A stretch of 64,000 nt of DNA, taken from the NCBI RefSeq assembly GCF_000973105.1, contig NC_015844.1, positions 620,001 to 684,000 on the forward strand. Reading direction: 5' to 3'. The position numbers and the translations under genes are program-made. The notes beneath the pieces are model-generated. The model was given only the letters and a program-made list of their open reading frames with translations. It did no database searches and was not told where the DNA came from. Source of the DNA: Zobellia galactanivorans (lineage in GTDB: Bacteria; Bacteroidota; Bacteroidia; Flavobacteriales; Flavobacteriaceae). Within the stretch, counting starts at the first letter, position 1. Every line of letters begins with the position of its first letter. Shown in pieces: positions 1-8,239 of the stretch.

Positions 1-185
1 GCTTTGGAGCCATTCAAAAAGAACTGGAAAACAGGGAGATTGAAATCTTATCCTCCGGATTCGAGCGCATTCCACAAGTGACCAAGCAGCTTTCAGAGGA
101 AGAAGCTGCCGATGTCGAGAAGCTTTTAGAAAAAATAGAGGAAGACGACGATGTTCAGAACGTCTACCATACAATGCAAGAATAG
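1..185 (+). CDS. YebC/PmpR family protein, C-terminal part
   Basis: This is the last 60 residues of a gene that enters from the left edge; the reading frame starts at base 3. The visible segment runs from FGAIQKELENREIEI through SSGFERIPQV to a Glu-rich end, VEKLLEKIEEDDDVQNVYHT, which is the typical C-terminus of YebC/TACO1 proteins. Full-length members are about 235-250 residues. The family was long annotated as transcriptional regulators, and newer work links it to translation of proline-rich stretches. Which role applies here cannot be read from the fragment. A hairpin terminator follows the stop. Confidence 0.85.
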   Translation, partial: FGAIQKELENREIEILSSGFERIPQVTKQLSEEEAADVEKLLEKIEEDDDVQNVYHTMQE

Positions 186-214
186 CATTCGATAACGAAA
201 GTTATTTCACATAT

Positions 215-246
215 TAAAAAAGCGGTCCGATAGGCCGCTTTTTTAA
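215..246 (+). terminator. Intrinsic terminator after yebC
   Basis: An A-run leads into the stem AAGCGGTC, a short loop, and the complementary GGCCGCTT followed by a T-run. It lies 30 bases past the yebC stop and ahead of the convergent acyltransferase. The A-run before the stem means it could also work on the minus strand. Confidence 0.8.
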
Positions 247-301
247 TAGGGTAAACCTAAGTTTGTATGATGCGAAAAAAACTTTTCTTCCTTAGCACAC
301 C

Positions 302-841
302 TTATGGCTGCCGTGGTATCTTTCCGACCACACCTTTAAAGAAGTCTTCATAAACCTTAAAATCGGCGTCTTTATCATCGGTAGTATACAAAGGTTCTGA
401 AATCTTGACCTGTTTTTTACCAAAATCAAAGGCCACCAGCACAACGGGCACTTGGGCTCCTTTGGCGATATAATAAAACCCGGTTTTCCATTTATCCACT
501 TTTTTCCGGGTACCTTCAGGAGCAATGGTCAATCTAAATTTCTTCCGCTCTTGGAATACCTTTACTGTGGCCGAAACCATATCGTTATTCTTACTACGAT
601 CAATGGGCTCTCCTCCCAACTTCCTAAATATAAAACCGAAAGGAAAGGCAAAGAGACTTTTTTTACCGACAAAATTGATAGGTTCATTCCATATTTTCCG
701 TATCAACAAACCGAGAAAAAAATCGACATAACTGGTATGTGGAACAACGGCGATGACAAACTTGTCTAAATGACCTGGAAATGTACCGACCATCTTCCAG
801 CCCATCAGCTTGAAATAAATAAAACGGGCCAATCTTTGCAT
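302..841 (-). CDS. PlsC-like acyltransferase (lysophospholipid acyltransferase family)
   Basis: This 179-residue protein carries the two hallmark motifs of the glycerophospholipid acyltransferase family. The catalytic H-x4-D motif is HTSYVD at residues 35-40, and APEGTR ends at residue 112 and would bind the phosphate of the acceptor. It is shorter than PlsC itself (about 240), matching the small 1-acyl-glycerol-3-phosphate acyltransferase group common in Bacteroidota. It probably adds an acyl chain to a lysophospholipid or aminolipid at the inner membrane. The acceptor is not predictable. A second, different member of the family sits at 52132-52947. Confidence 0.82.
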   Translation of the reverse strand: MQRLARFIYFKLMGWKMVGTFPGHLDKFVIAVVPHTSYVDFFLGLLIRKIWNEPINFVGKKSLFAFPFGFIFRKLGGEPIDRSKNNDMVSATVKVFQERKKFRLTIAPEGTRKKVDKWKTGFYYIAKGAQVPVVLVAFDFGKKQVKISEPLYTTDDKDADFKVYEDFFKGVVGKIPRQP

Positions 842-919
842 AGAGGAAACTTTAAATTAAAGAAAAATACGGATAGGCATCAAAATGCCATGACCACTTT
901 CCCTTAAGCGGCAGGAAAG

Positions 920-2047
920 TTATATTTTTTCATAAATAGACCTCAACTTTTCAGGAGTAATGGTTTCCCGCCAGTTCTTACCTAAGGCGTTTTCCCATAA
1001 GGGAACCATATTCATGGCAACGGAAATCATTGTCTCAAAATCGGCATCACTTAGGTTGGCACAAACCCCTTGCGGCAATGCTATATCGTGCTTTTGCCTC
1101 ATTTCGTGAAAAAGGGCCACGCCTTCAGGATAAAACTCCTCCAAGTGTTGAAACACCAAACAATTGCCAATACCATGTTTAACCCCCAACAAATAGCCGA
1201 GACCGTAACTCATCGCATGGGCTACACCCACCTGTGAATAGGCTATGCTCATACCCCCGTGCCATGATGCCATCATTAATTTATCACGCGATTCTTCAGG
1301 GGATAAACTCCCTAAATAGACTTCTTTACAGAGTTCCAAGGCCTTTTCGCCATAACTTTGGCTAAAGGCGTTCAGGTAAGTTCCCGTCAATGACTCGATA
1401 CAGTGGATATAACAATCCATACCCGTATAGAACCACTGCTCTTTGCTGACCCCTTGGGTCAAATCGGGATCTAAAAGCACTTGGTCAAAAGTGGTATGAT
1501 CGGAATTGATTCCTAATTTCTTTTCGGGCCCCAAGAGTACGGTAGTTCTAGAAACCTCGGCACCCGTACCGCTTATGGTAGGTATTCCGGCATGGAAAAC
1601 GGCAGGTTTATGAACCAAATCCCAACCTTGATAGTCAGAAGAACTACCGTTGTTCGTTAGCAAGATGGCCACGGCCTTTGCCAAGTCAAGCAATGTTCCG
1701 CCACCGATTCCGACGATACCGGAAGGCAATTCCCCGAATTCGGCCTTGATTTTATCGACCAAGACATCTACCTGGGTCGTTTTCGGCTCTTCTTCCGCCG
1801 AAATAAAAATAATCTGATCATTAAAAATTAAAGGGATTCTTTTGGCCAATTCGGTATTCTCAAAAACATCATCGACCAAAAAAATAAACGGTGCTTCGGA
1901 ATGCTTCCTTCTCGGCATTAAAATAGCTCCCAATTGATCAAAACTCCCCCTTCCGAATACCACCCTGGGTACCATTGGAAAATTCTTATATTCAGTATTC
2001 ACATTAATTGTTTCGGGCTTACGCCCCATATCTTTTTTAACCTCCAT
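920..2047 (-). CDS. kdnB: Iron-containing alcohol dehydrogenase, KdnB-like 3-deoxy-manno-octulosonate 8-oxidase
   Basis: This 375-residue protein is a group III (iron) alcohol dehydrogenase. It has a nucleotide-binding GIGGGTLLDLAKA near residues 114-126, and metal-ligand histidines in GMDCYIHCIES, VGVAHAMSYGLG and VKHGIGNC. The N-terminal FPMVPRVVFGRGSFDQLG resembles KdnB of Shewanella. That enzyme oxidises C8 of Kdo so that the aminotransferase KdnA can make 8-amino-Kdo for lipopolysaccharide. The assignment is strengthened by kdsB two genes upstream in the same operon, with gaps of a few bases. No KdnA candidate is present in the window. The alternative is an unrelated alcohol dehydrogenase, but the Kdo context makes this less likely. 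Confidence 0.75.
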   Translation of the reverse strand: MEVKKDMGRKPETINVNTEYKNFPMVPRVVFGRGSFDQLGAILMPRRKHSEAPFIFLVDDVFENTELAKRIPLIFNDQIIFISAEEEPKTTQVDVLVDKIKAEFGELPSGIVGIGGGTLLDLAKAVAILLTNNGSSSDYQGWDLVHKPAVFHAGIPTISGTGAEVSRTTVLLGPEKKLGINSDHTTFDQVLLDPDLTQGVSKEQWFYTGMDCYIHCIESLTGTYLNAFSQSYGEKALELCKEVYLGSLSPEESRDKLMMASWHGGMSIAYSQVGVAHAMSYGLGYLLGVKHGIGNCLVFQHLEEFYPEGVALFHEMRQKHDIALPQGVCANLSDADFETMISVAMNMVPLWENALGKNWRETITPEKLRSIYEKI

Positions 2048-2051
2048 AGTC

Positions 2052-2753
2052 TTATTTCAAATACCCCAAAATATCTGTCAATCTATTTATTTTCAGATAT
2101 TTATAATCATCCTCATTTACTTTGACCTCTTCGTGCTGCCAGGTGGTATGAAAAGGAACGTGAACCGCTTGGGCCCCAATATTCACAAGGGGAAGAACAT
2201 CCGATTTCAAAGAGTTTCCGATCATAAGAAATTCGTTTACATCGATCTGCAAATGGTTCAACAAATGTAGATAGTTTTCTTCTTTTTTATCGCTCAAAAC
2301 CTCCACATGTTGAAAAAATTCAGAAAGTCCCGATCGTTCCAATTTGCGTTCTTGATCCAATAAGTCTCCTTTGGTCAGTACTATTAACCGATAATTTCCG
2401 CTCAATTTACGTAAAACTTCCCTTACGCCCCCTAACAATTCTACAGGTTGCCTTAGCATCTCTTTGCCAATATTCAAGATTTCGCCGATCGTTGCCTGCG
2501 AAACCCTATTGTTCGACAGTTCCAATGCCGATTCTACCATTGAAAGCATAAATCCCTTAACCCCGTAACCGTAAAGCTCAAGGTTTTTGATTTCCATTCT
2601 GAACAACTCTTGATCAATGGTATTCATGGTTTCGTACCCTTCGAGAAGCTTGCCAAACTTTGTTTCGGCCTCCCTAAAATAGGTTTCATTTACCCATAGC
2701 GTATCATCGGCATCAAAACCGACGACCTTAATATTACTATAGTCTACTTCCAT
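2052..2753 (-). CDS. HAD family hydrolase between kdsB and kdnB
   Basis: This 233-residue protein has the haloacid dehalogenase signature: FDADDT at residues 13-18 (nucleophile D14, acid/base D16), LTKGD as motif II and a motif IV region around [10 protein letters not shown] helical insert between motifs I and II suggests a C1-type cap. It overlaps the end of kdsB by 10 bases and is followed four bases later by kdnB, so all three are probably co-transcribed. A sugar-phosphate phosphatase role in the Kdo pathway is plausible but inferred. It is longer than, and lacks the compact form of, the Kdo-8-phosphate phosphatase KdsC, so I do not name it so. Confidence 0.8.
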   Translation of the reverse strand: MEVDYSNIKVVGFDADDTLWVNETYFREAETKFGKLLEGYETMNTIDQELFRMEIKNLELYGYGVKGFMLSMVESALELSNNRVSQATIGEILNIGKEMLRQPVELLGGVREVLRKLSGNYRLIVLTKGDLLDQERKLERSGLSEFFQHVEVLSDKKEENYLHLLNHLQIDVNEFLMIGNSLKSDVLPLVNIGAQAVHVPFHTTWQHEEVKVNEDDYKYLKINRLTDILGYLK

Positions 2754-3472
2754 GCCTGTTGTGCTCTTTTCAAATCTTCAGGGGTATCGATTTCTATTCC
2801 GGAAACCGTGGTTTCCACCATCTTAATTTTTTTGCCGTACTCCAAATAACGTATGGCCTCTATCTTTTCTATGGCCTCCAAGGGCAGCATCGGCAACCTT
2901 TGAAAGTCCATCAAGGCCCGTTTTCTAAAGGCATAGATACCTTTGTGCTTATAATATATGCTCTCTATATCTTTATTTCTAGGATAAGGAATAGGCGAAC
3001 GTGAAAAATACAATGCAAAATTTCGGTTGTCGACTATAACCTTGACCGTATTAGGGTTGCTTATTTCCTCTTCATCGGTAATACGTACCATTAACGAAGC
3101 TAAGTCGATTTCTTTATCGGGATCCTGCTTAAACACCTCCAATACCCCTGCCAGGCTCTCGCGATCGGTAAAAGGTTCATCCCCCTGAACATTGACAATG
3201 ATATCAACATGCATATCGGTAACGGCCTCGGCAATACGGTCACTACCACAATCATGCTCTTTTTGGCTCATTAAGGCTTGGCCACCAGCACTTATAATGG
3301 TATTGTAAATAACATCGCTATCGGTTACAACGAATACCTCGTCGAAGAGCATGGTTTTTAGCGCAGCTTCATATGTTCGTAATATAACCGGCTTACCCGA
3401 AAGGTCCTGCATCAACTTTGCCGGAAATCGCGATGCGGCATAACGGGCCGGTATCATGGCTATTATCTTCAC
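2744..3472 (-). CDS. kdsB: 3-deoxy-manno-octulosonate cytidylyltransferase
   Basis: This 242-residue protein matches KdsB, which couples CTP to Kdo to give CMP-Kdo, the donor for the inner core of lipopolysaccharide. Visible motifs are [13 protein letters not shown] near the N-terminus (nucleotide binding), [17 protein letters not shown] (metal and CTP binding) and [10 protein letters not shown] near the end. The length is usual for the family. It is the first gene of a kdsB-HAD-kdnB operon on the minus strand, so its real substrate may be 8-amino-Kdo rather than Kdo, as known for Shewanella KdsB. The start codon follows a short AT-rich leader without a clear ribosome binding site. Confidence 0.93.
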   Translation of the reverse strand: MKIIAMIPARYAASRFPAKLMQDLSGKPVILRTYEAALKTMLFDEVFVVTDSDVIYNTIISAGGQALMSQKEHDCGSDRIAEAVTDMHVDIIVNVQGDEPFTDRESLAGVLEVFKQDPDKEIDLASLMVRITDEEEISNPNTVKVIVDNRNFALYFSRSPIPYPRNKDIESIYYKHKGIYAFRKRALMDFQRLPMLPLEAIEKIEAIRYLEYGKKIKMVETTVSGIEIDTPEDLKRAQQAWK

Positions 3473-3563
3473 TTTACTATAGTATTATCGTTAACTACAT
3501 ATTTTATACTTCATGCCTACGGCCAAAACATCCGTTGGCATAAGCTTACCGCTCAAACAGTAT

Positions 3564-4133
3564 CTATCTTTTTGTCCTAGGCCTTAGTTTTCTATAGATC
3601 CTAAAAATCAAAGCTAAAATGATAACCACCAAAAATGCGGCCAAAATAGGAGCGAATATAGAGGCCGTGGTCACGACTAAGGCGGTACCCGTCTCTACCG
3701 TCGAAACCAAGGGATTTCCCAATCCTCCGGTGGTAGCCGTCGAAGCCAATCTACTGGTCGCCCCTGCCCCTTTAATGGCCGTAGCGGTACCGCCACCGGC
3801 TATTATGGCCAAAGACCAAGTAACCACGGGATCAAGATCTGCCACGGTAGACACCATTACAGCTGTACCCGCAATAGCGGCCAAAGGTACCGCAAAGCTA
3901 TCTAAAACATTATCTACCCAAGGGATAAAGTAGGCGAAAATTTCCACAAACGTGGCGACGCCCAGCGTAATCAAAGCCGCTAAACTACCGATCCACTGCC
4001 AGCTCTCATTCAACTCCCAGACCCCTGTGTACGAGGCCAGACTCAAGGCAAAAAGCGGCAAGAATACACGAAAGCCTACCGAAGCGGCCAAGCCTACCCC
4101 TAAAAAAATACTGATAATGGTATCTGATGTCAT
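3564..4133 (-). CDS. DUF4126 domain membrane protein
   Basis: This 189-residue, strongly hydrophobic protein has about four to five membrane segments. Glycine- and alanine-rich stretches such as IIAGGGTATAIKGAGATSR are typical of DUF4126 proteins. The C-terminus ends in a basic cytoplasmic tail (RIYRKLRPRTKR). No catalytic residues are evident and the function is unknown. It is monocistronic in appearance: 91 bases separate its end from the start of kdsB, and about 105 bases separate its start from the helicase gene upstream. Confidence 0.8.
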   Translation of the reverse strand: MTSDTIISIFLGVGLAASVGFRVFLPLFALSLASYTGVWELNESWQWIGSLAALITLGVATFVEIFAYFIPWVDNVLDSFAVPLAAIAGTAVMVSTVADLDPVVTWSLAIIAGGGTATAIKGAGATSRLASTATTGGLGNPLVSTVETGTALVVTTASIFAPILAAFLVVIILALIFRIYRKLRPRTKR

Positions 4134-4238
4134 CTCAACTAAAATTATTTCATTCCGCCATTCGACCCGCTAAGCCAAGGCCTCCCCCTTCAGCGGCAAA
4201 CCGATTTAAAACTAGCGCTTTACCAAGACGAATTTAGC

Positions 4239-5687
4239 CTATTCCGAATCAACAAAAAAATCGTCCTTAAATCCGATAAGGTACAATTGTTTTTTGGCCC
4301 TTGTAACAGCCGTATACAACCAACGTAAATACTCTTTATCCACACCGTTCGGCAAGTAGGGCTGCTCCACGAAAACCGTATTCCACTGCCCCCCCTGTGA
4401 CTTATGGCAGGTGATGGCATAGGAAAACTTGACCTGTAGCGCATTAAAATACTTATTGTTCTTTACTCCCAAAAACTTCTTGTACTTTGAACTTTCGTTG
4501 GCGTAATCCTTCATTACCTCCTGATACAACCTATTGCCCTCTTCATAGGGCAACGAAGGTGTTTCGGCCTTTATGGTATCTAACAGAAGTACCGTTTCAA
4601 AAGGTTTCTGATTAGGATAATCTACCATTTGCACCTTCACTTCGGCAAACCGGAAGCCGTACAGTTCCTTAATGGCAAAAATTTCAAGCACCTCTATGAT
4701 ATCCCCATTGGCAATAAAACCTGCCTCCGTATTCGGACTCAGCCAAAAATAGTTGTTTTTGACCACCATCATATAATCACCCACCGCCAACTCGTTCTCT
4801 AGAAACAAGATGCGACTGCGAATGTTTTCATTGTAGAGGTTGGCCCTTTTATTGGAGCGCACGATAAATGCGGTCTCTTCCTTTCCATTTTCCGAATAAC
4901 TGTTGTCAATGGCTTCCTGTATCTCATATCCGTCAACGAGCCTGACGATATCCTTATAGTTATCGAGGTGAAATTGGAAATTTTCAAAGAAACTTCCTTG
5001 TAATTGTTCACGAAGCAGGGTGGCGTTAACCAAAATTCCGGAATTTTCAGCTTGGCGCACCACCTCGTCAAGTTCCAATCGTATCACTTCCTTATTATAA
5101 TTCAAGGCCAGTTTATCGGGATCCAAGGCCGGACTCAAATCTAAATGCACCGGCGGCAACTGGGCGGTATCACCGATTAAAATAAGTTTACAGTTATGTC
5201 CTGAATACACGAACTGTATCAGGTCATCTAACAAAGAACCGTTACCAAAGAGCTTTGAATCGGTGGGTGCATCGGGTATCATAGACGCTTCATCAACGAT
5301 AAAGATAGTGTTGCGGTGCTTGTTGGGCGCCAAGACGAACTGTATCCCCCCACCCCCCTGTTTCTTAGGGAAGTATATCTTTCTATGGATCGTAAAGGAT
5401 TGCGTATTGGCGTAGTTTGACATTACCTTGGCCGCACGCCCCGTCGGGGCCATAAGTACGGCTTTCATAGTGGTTTTCCACAGGCTGTTGACCAAGGTGC
5501 CGACCAGGGTGGTTTTACCCGTACCCGCAAAGCCTTTTAGAAGAAATACGTCCTCCTTTCGCTTTGAAAGTATAAAGATGGCCAACTTTTCTAAGGCTAT
5601 GGCCTGCTTCAGCGTAGGTTCGTGTGGAAATTTTTCCTTTAGAATTTTATAAAAAGATGCATCGGTCAACATTGTCATAGACCTCAA
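4239..5687 (-). CDS. RecD-like ATP-dependent DNA helicase (AAA_30/UvrD_C_2)
   Basis: This protein of about 480 residues is a superfamily 1 helicase. Walker A is GFAGTGKTTL near residue 55, Walker B IVDEAS near residue 130, then GDTAQLPPV (motif III), and near the C-terminus ITCHKSQGGQW and LYTAVTRAKKQLYLIG (motifs V and VI, UvrD_C_2). It is shorter than RecD of RecBCD, and no recB or recC is nearby. It therefore belongs to the stand-alone RecD-like helicases common in Bacteroidota, probably acting in DNA repair or replication-fork processing. Three start codons lie within 15 bases; the second or third, giving MLTDASFYKIL, matches relatives best (start near 5672). Confidence 0.85.
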   Translation of the reverse strand: MRSMTMLTDASFYKILKEKFPHEPTLKQAIALEKLAIFILSKRKEDVFLLKGFAGTGKTTLVGTLVNSLWKTTMKAVLMAPTGRAAKVMSNYANTQSFTIHRKIYFPKKQGGGGIQFVLAPNKHRNTIFIVDEASMIPDAPTDSKLFGNGSLLDDLIQFVYSGHNCKLILIGDTAQLPPVHLDLSPALDPDKLALNYNKEVIRLELDEVVRQAENSGILVNATLLREQLQGSFFENFQFHLDNYKDIVRLVDGYEIQEAIDNSYSENGKEETAFIVRSNKRANLYNENIRSRILFLENELAVGDYMMVVKNNYFWLSPNTEAGFIANGDIIEVLEIFAIKELYGFRFAEVKVQMVDYPNQKPFETVLLLDTIKAETPSLPYEEGNRLYQEVMKDYANESSKYKKFLGVKNNKYFNALQVKFSYAITCHKSQGGQWNTVFVEQPYLPNGVDKEYLRWLYTAVTRAKKQLYLIGFKDDFFVDSE

Positions 5688-5715
5688 ATATAAACAGGAT
5701 TTTTGGGCGAAAAAC

Positions 5716-5745
5716 TTTTGCGATTGAAAAAAAATTGTAGATTTG
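5716..5745 (+). promoter_or_regulatory. Bacteroidota-type promoter for the 5780 operon
   Basis: TTTTG at 5716-5720 is the -33 element and TAGATTTG at 5738-5745 the -7 element (consensus TAnnTTTG), with a 17-base spacer. The predicted transcription start near 5751 gives a leader of about 30 bases before the ATG at 5780. Confidence 0.7.
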
Positions 5746-5779
5746 TGACAACCACTAAAATATAATTAACACTTAAGAA

Positions 5780-6433
5780 ATGAAGACCATAATTCAAATT
5801 GTACTGTGGATAGCTTGTATAGGTTTGGGATACCTTATATACCAATCAGTTACAGGGCCCATCGAATTCAATAAAGTGAAGGAAGAACGTTTCGGGCAGG
5901 TTATCGCCAAATTGAAAGACATTAAAAATGCGCAGGAGGCCTACAAAACAGTCAACAGAAAATACGCTAACGACTTTAACAGTTTGATTAAGTTTATCGA
6001 TACTGCTCATTATACCATTACCCAGCAGAGAGATTCATCTTATATGGAATTCGATAAGACTTACGGCATCGATATGCTTAGAGAAGTGAGAATTATAGAC
6101 ACCCTAGGTACGGTATCGGTTAAAGACTCACTTTTCAAAAGTGACAACCGCTATAAAACCCTAATGGAAGTACCTTTTGCAAAAGGTGGTGAGAAATTCG
6201 AAATGAAAGCTTCGATTCTTACTAAAGGAAATTACAAAGCCCCTGTTTTTGAAGCTAAGGTTGACAAGGCTGTTGTATTGTATGACCAGCCTGAAACCCT
6301 CCTTAAGAAAGAAAAAGCCGAAGTTGGTGTTGAAGAAGTAAACGGACCTTTTATCAAAGTTGGATCTTTAGACGAAGTCAGTACCAACGGAAACTGGCCC
6401 CCTATATATGACAAAAAAGGAGACAAAAAATAA
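5780..6433 (+). CDS. Membrane-anchored protein of unknown function
   Basis: This 217-residue protein starts with one hydrophobic segment (about residues 4-23, IIQIVLWIACIGLGYLIYQS). A soluble part follows, with KLKDIKNAQEAYKTVNRKYA near residues 45-65, a pattern reminiscent of pilin-like or membrane-anchored proteins of Bacteroidota. The rest is rich in charged residues and lacks a recognised domain. It is the first gene of an operon with DUF3822 and rsmD: the next gene begins 26 bases before this one ends. A clear promoter lies upstream. I do not recognise a function. Placement with DUF3822 is conserved in flavobacteria, so the two may act together. Confidence 0.75.
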   Translation: MKTIIQIVLWIACIGLGYLIYQSVTGPIEFNKVKEERFGQVIAKLKDIKNAQEAYKTVNRKYANDFNSLIKFIDTAHYTITQQRDSSYMEFDKTYGIDMLREVRIIDTLGTVSVKDSLFKSDNRYKTLMEVPFAKGGEKFEMKASILTKGNYKAPVFEAKVDKAVVLYDQPETLLKKEKAEVGVEEVNGPFIKVGSLDEVSTNGNWPPIYDKKGDKK

Positions 6434-7241
6434 CACTGGAGAACTAGTGGAAGATTTCAAAAAACTGTCCATTCAAGTTAGCTTGAATGGACTTTCTTTT
6501 TGTGTCCTCAATACTGTAGAAAATTCCATTGTAAGTGCCGAGAGCGTAGTCTTTGCCAAAAGATTGACGCCCTACGAGGTATTAAAGCGCTTAAAACTTC
6601 TCTTCTCCACCCACAAAATAGAACAAGACCAGTATTCAGAAGTTGTGGTAGTCCACCGCAACACTCTCTTTAGCCTAGTACCCAAACCCTTGTTCAACGA
6701 AGAAGAACTGGCCAACTACCTAAAGTTCAACACCAAAATACTGGCCAATGACCACTTGGCCTATGATGAACTCGATAGCTTTGATATCATCAATGTCTAT
6801 GTTCCTTTTGTAAACATCAACAATTACATTTACGACCTTTTCGGCGAATTTACTTTTAAGCATAACGGAACCGTATTAGTAGAATCATTGATGAACACCC
6901 ATATGGCTTCAAAAGAGCCCACCTGTTATGTTCTTATCTCGGAACAACAGATGGATGTCACCATAATCTCCGGAAAGAAACTTTTACTCTACAACAGTTT
7001 TACCTTCATCACCAAAGAAGACTTTTTATACTACCTGCTTTTTACCTTAGAGCAACTTGAACTCGATACCGAGTCGGTCTTCATAAAGCTTTTCGGTCAG
7101 ATCGAAGAAGGCGATGACATCTACACGCTTTGCTACAATTACGCAAAGAACGTCTCGATATTTTTCCCTTCCTTCTCTGAGCACCCCCATTTAAACTCTA
7201 AAGAAGAGACCATAGATTTCACCGTTATAAACGCTTTTTAA
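6408..7241 (+). CDS. DUF3822 family protein
   Basis: This 277-residue protein lacks a signal peptide or membrane segment. It resembles DUF3822, a Bacteroidota family with an actin-like ATPase-type fold suspected from segments such as LSFCVLNTVENSIVSAES and CYVLISEQQMDVTIISGKKL, which look like the paired beta-strand lobes of that fold. No catalytic role is established. It overlaps the preceding gene by 26 bases and shares the last base of its stop with the ATG of rsmD, showing translational coupling. If the first in-frame Met is not used, a start a few codons later would reduce the overlap. Confidence 0.78.
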   Translation: MTKKETKNNTGELVEDFKKLSIQVSLNGLSFCVLNTVENSIVSAESVVFAKRLTPYEVLKRLKLLFSTHKIEQDQYSEVVVVHRNTLFSLVPKPLFNEEELANYLKFNTKILANDHLAYDELDSFDIINVYVPFVNINNYIYDLFGEFTFKHNGTVLVESLMNTHMASKEPTCYVLISEQQMDVTIISGKKLLLYNSFTFITKEDFLYYLLFTLEQLELDTESVFIKLFGQIEEGDDIYTLCYNYAKNVSIFFPSFSEHPHLNSKEETIDFTVINAF

Positions 7242-7795
7242 TGCGCATCATTTCAGGCACACATAAGGGTAAGCGAATAAGCGCCCCCAAAAAACTTCCG
7301 GTTCGCCCCACCACGGATATGGCCAAGGAGGCCCTATTCAACATTTTGAACAACCGCTATTATTTTGACGAGCTCACCGTAGTAGATCTTTTTTCGGGCA
7401 CCGGAAATATCAGCTATGAATTCGCCTCCCGGGGCACCAAAAACATAAGCGCGGTAGATGCCGATTATGGCTGCGTAAAATTTATCAACGACACCTCCGA
7501 CGCCCTTGAGATGGGTATTGCCGCATTTAAAAGCGATGTTTTTACCTATCTTGAAAAATCGCGGGAAAAGGCGACCATCATATTTGCCGACCCTCCTTAT
7601 GACCTTCCTATAGAGTCCTTTGAAAAAATTCCCCAAAAGGTATTCGAAAACGGCCTATTGCTAGACAACGGACTACTCATCATTGAGCACTCGAGCCACA
7701 TGGACCTATCACATCTTGAACATTTTGTGGAAAAAAGAAAGTACGGAGGTAGCATTTTTAGCTTTTTTGCCTGGCCCGAACCAGTCACCCTCTAA
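7241..7795 (+). CDS. rsmD: RsmD family 16S rRNA guanine-N2 methyltransferase
   Basis: This 184-residue protein matches RsmD, which methylates G966 of 16S rRNA (E. coli numbering) during small-subunit assembly. It begins MRIISGTHKGKRI, the family's N-terminal signature. The S-adenosylmethionine site is DLFSGTGNISYEFASRG (about residues 50-66), and the catalytic motif is ADPPYDL near residue 118. Its ATG overlaps the stop of the DUF3822 gene. The RNase P RNA lies just downstream on the opposite strand. Confidence 0.9.
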   Translation: MRIISGTHKGKRISAPKKLPVRPTTDMAKEALFNILNNRYYFDELTVVDLFSGTGNISYEFASRGTKNISAVDADYGCVKFINDTSDALEMGIAAFKSDVFTYLEKSREKATIIFADPPYDLPIESFEKIPQKVFENGLLLDNGLLIIEHSSHMDLSHLEHFVEKRKYGGSIFSFFAWPEPVTL

Positions 7796-7808
7796 ACCAA
7801 AAATAAAA

Positions 7809-8115
7809 AAAGCAGGCCATAAGCCGGATTCTGTCAAGCCCCGAGGGACTTCCCTATCATTTATCTAGTACCAACATTACTGCTGGCCTCTAACCGCCTA
7901 CCCTTCGGCTCGGGCGTGCAACCCTCAAGCACCGATTTACATGGCGTTTCACCGCATAGAGTTTACCTGGTTTCACTACAGCATTACCTGTACATACTTT
8001 CTGCTGCACTTGTCCTTTCCGTTAAACGGACGACGGGCGTTACCCGCTATGCTGCACTATGGTGTCCGGACTTTCCTCTCCCGTTTTCACGGCAGCGATA
8101 AGGCGACCTGCTCAA
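7809..8115 (-). ncRNA. rnpB: RNase P RNA (bacterial type A)
   Basis: Read on the minus strand, the sequence contains GAGGAAAGTCCGGACACCAT (conserved 5' core with half of P4), GTGCAGCATAGCGGGTAA, the internal AGGTAATGCTG, GAGGGTTGCACGCCCGAG, and ends in AGAATCCGGCTTATGGCCTG. The outer arms AGCAGGTC (near 8112) and GGCCTGCT (near 7811) pair as helix P1 and set both ends within a few bases. A T-rich run follows the 3' end at 7800-7810. This is the catalytic RNA that trims tRNA 5' leaders. It is convergent with rsmD and divergent from dnaX. Confidence 0.95.
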
Positions 8116-8119
8116 CCTG

Positions 8120-8127
8120 CAAAATTA
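8120..8127 (-). promoter_or_regulatory. -7 promoter element for rnpB
   Basis: On the minus strand this is TAATTTTG, a full match to TAnnTTTG, ending about 6 bases before the predicted 5' end of RNase P RNA. No clear -33 element is seen. Confidence 0.6.
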
Positions 8128-8192
8128 GAACAATTGTTGATAAATAAAGACTTTATCTTGTCGAAATAAAACCCTCTTACCAATCCTATTTT

Positions 8193-8200
8193 TATATTTG
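8193..8200 (+). promoter_or_regulatory. -7 promoter element for dnaX
   Basis: TATATTTG is a full match to TAnnTTTG, 40 bases ahead of the TTG start of dnaX. No convincing TTG element lies at the expected distance upstream, so only half of the promoter is supported. Confidence 0.5.
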
Positions 8201-8239
8201 CACATTCGAGTGAACGTAAATTCTAAACCGTAGTTTCTT

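Noticed and set aside
2052-2753. HAD protein as KdsC
   Set aside because: Length, cap and motif layout differ from the compact KdsC, so I kept a general HAD call.
3619-3933. Plus-strand open frame opposite the DUF4126 gene
   Set aside because: It has Ala/Val/Pro-rich low-complexity composition and is antisense to a well supported membrane protein.
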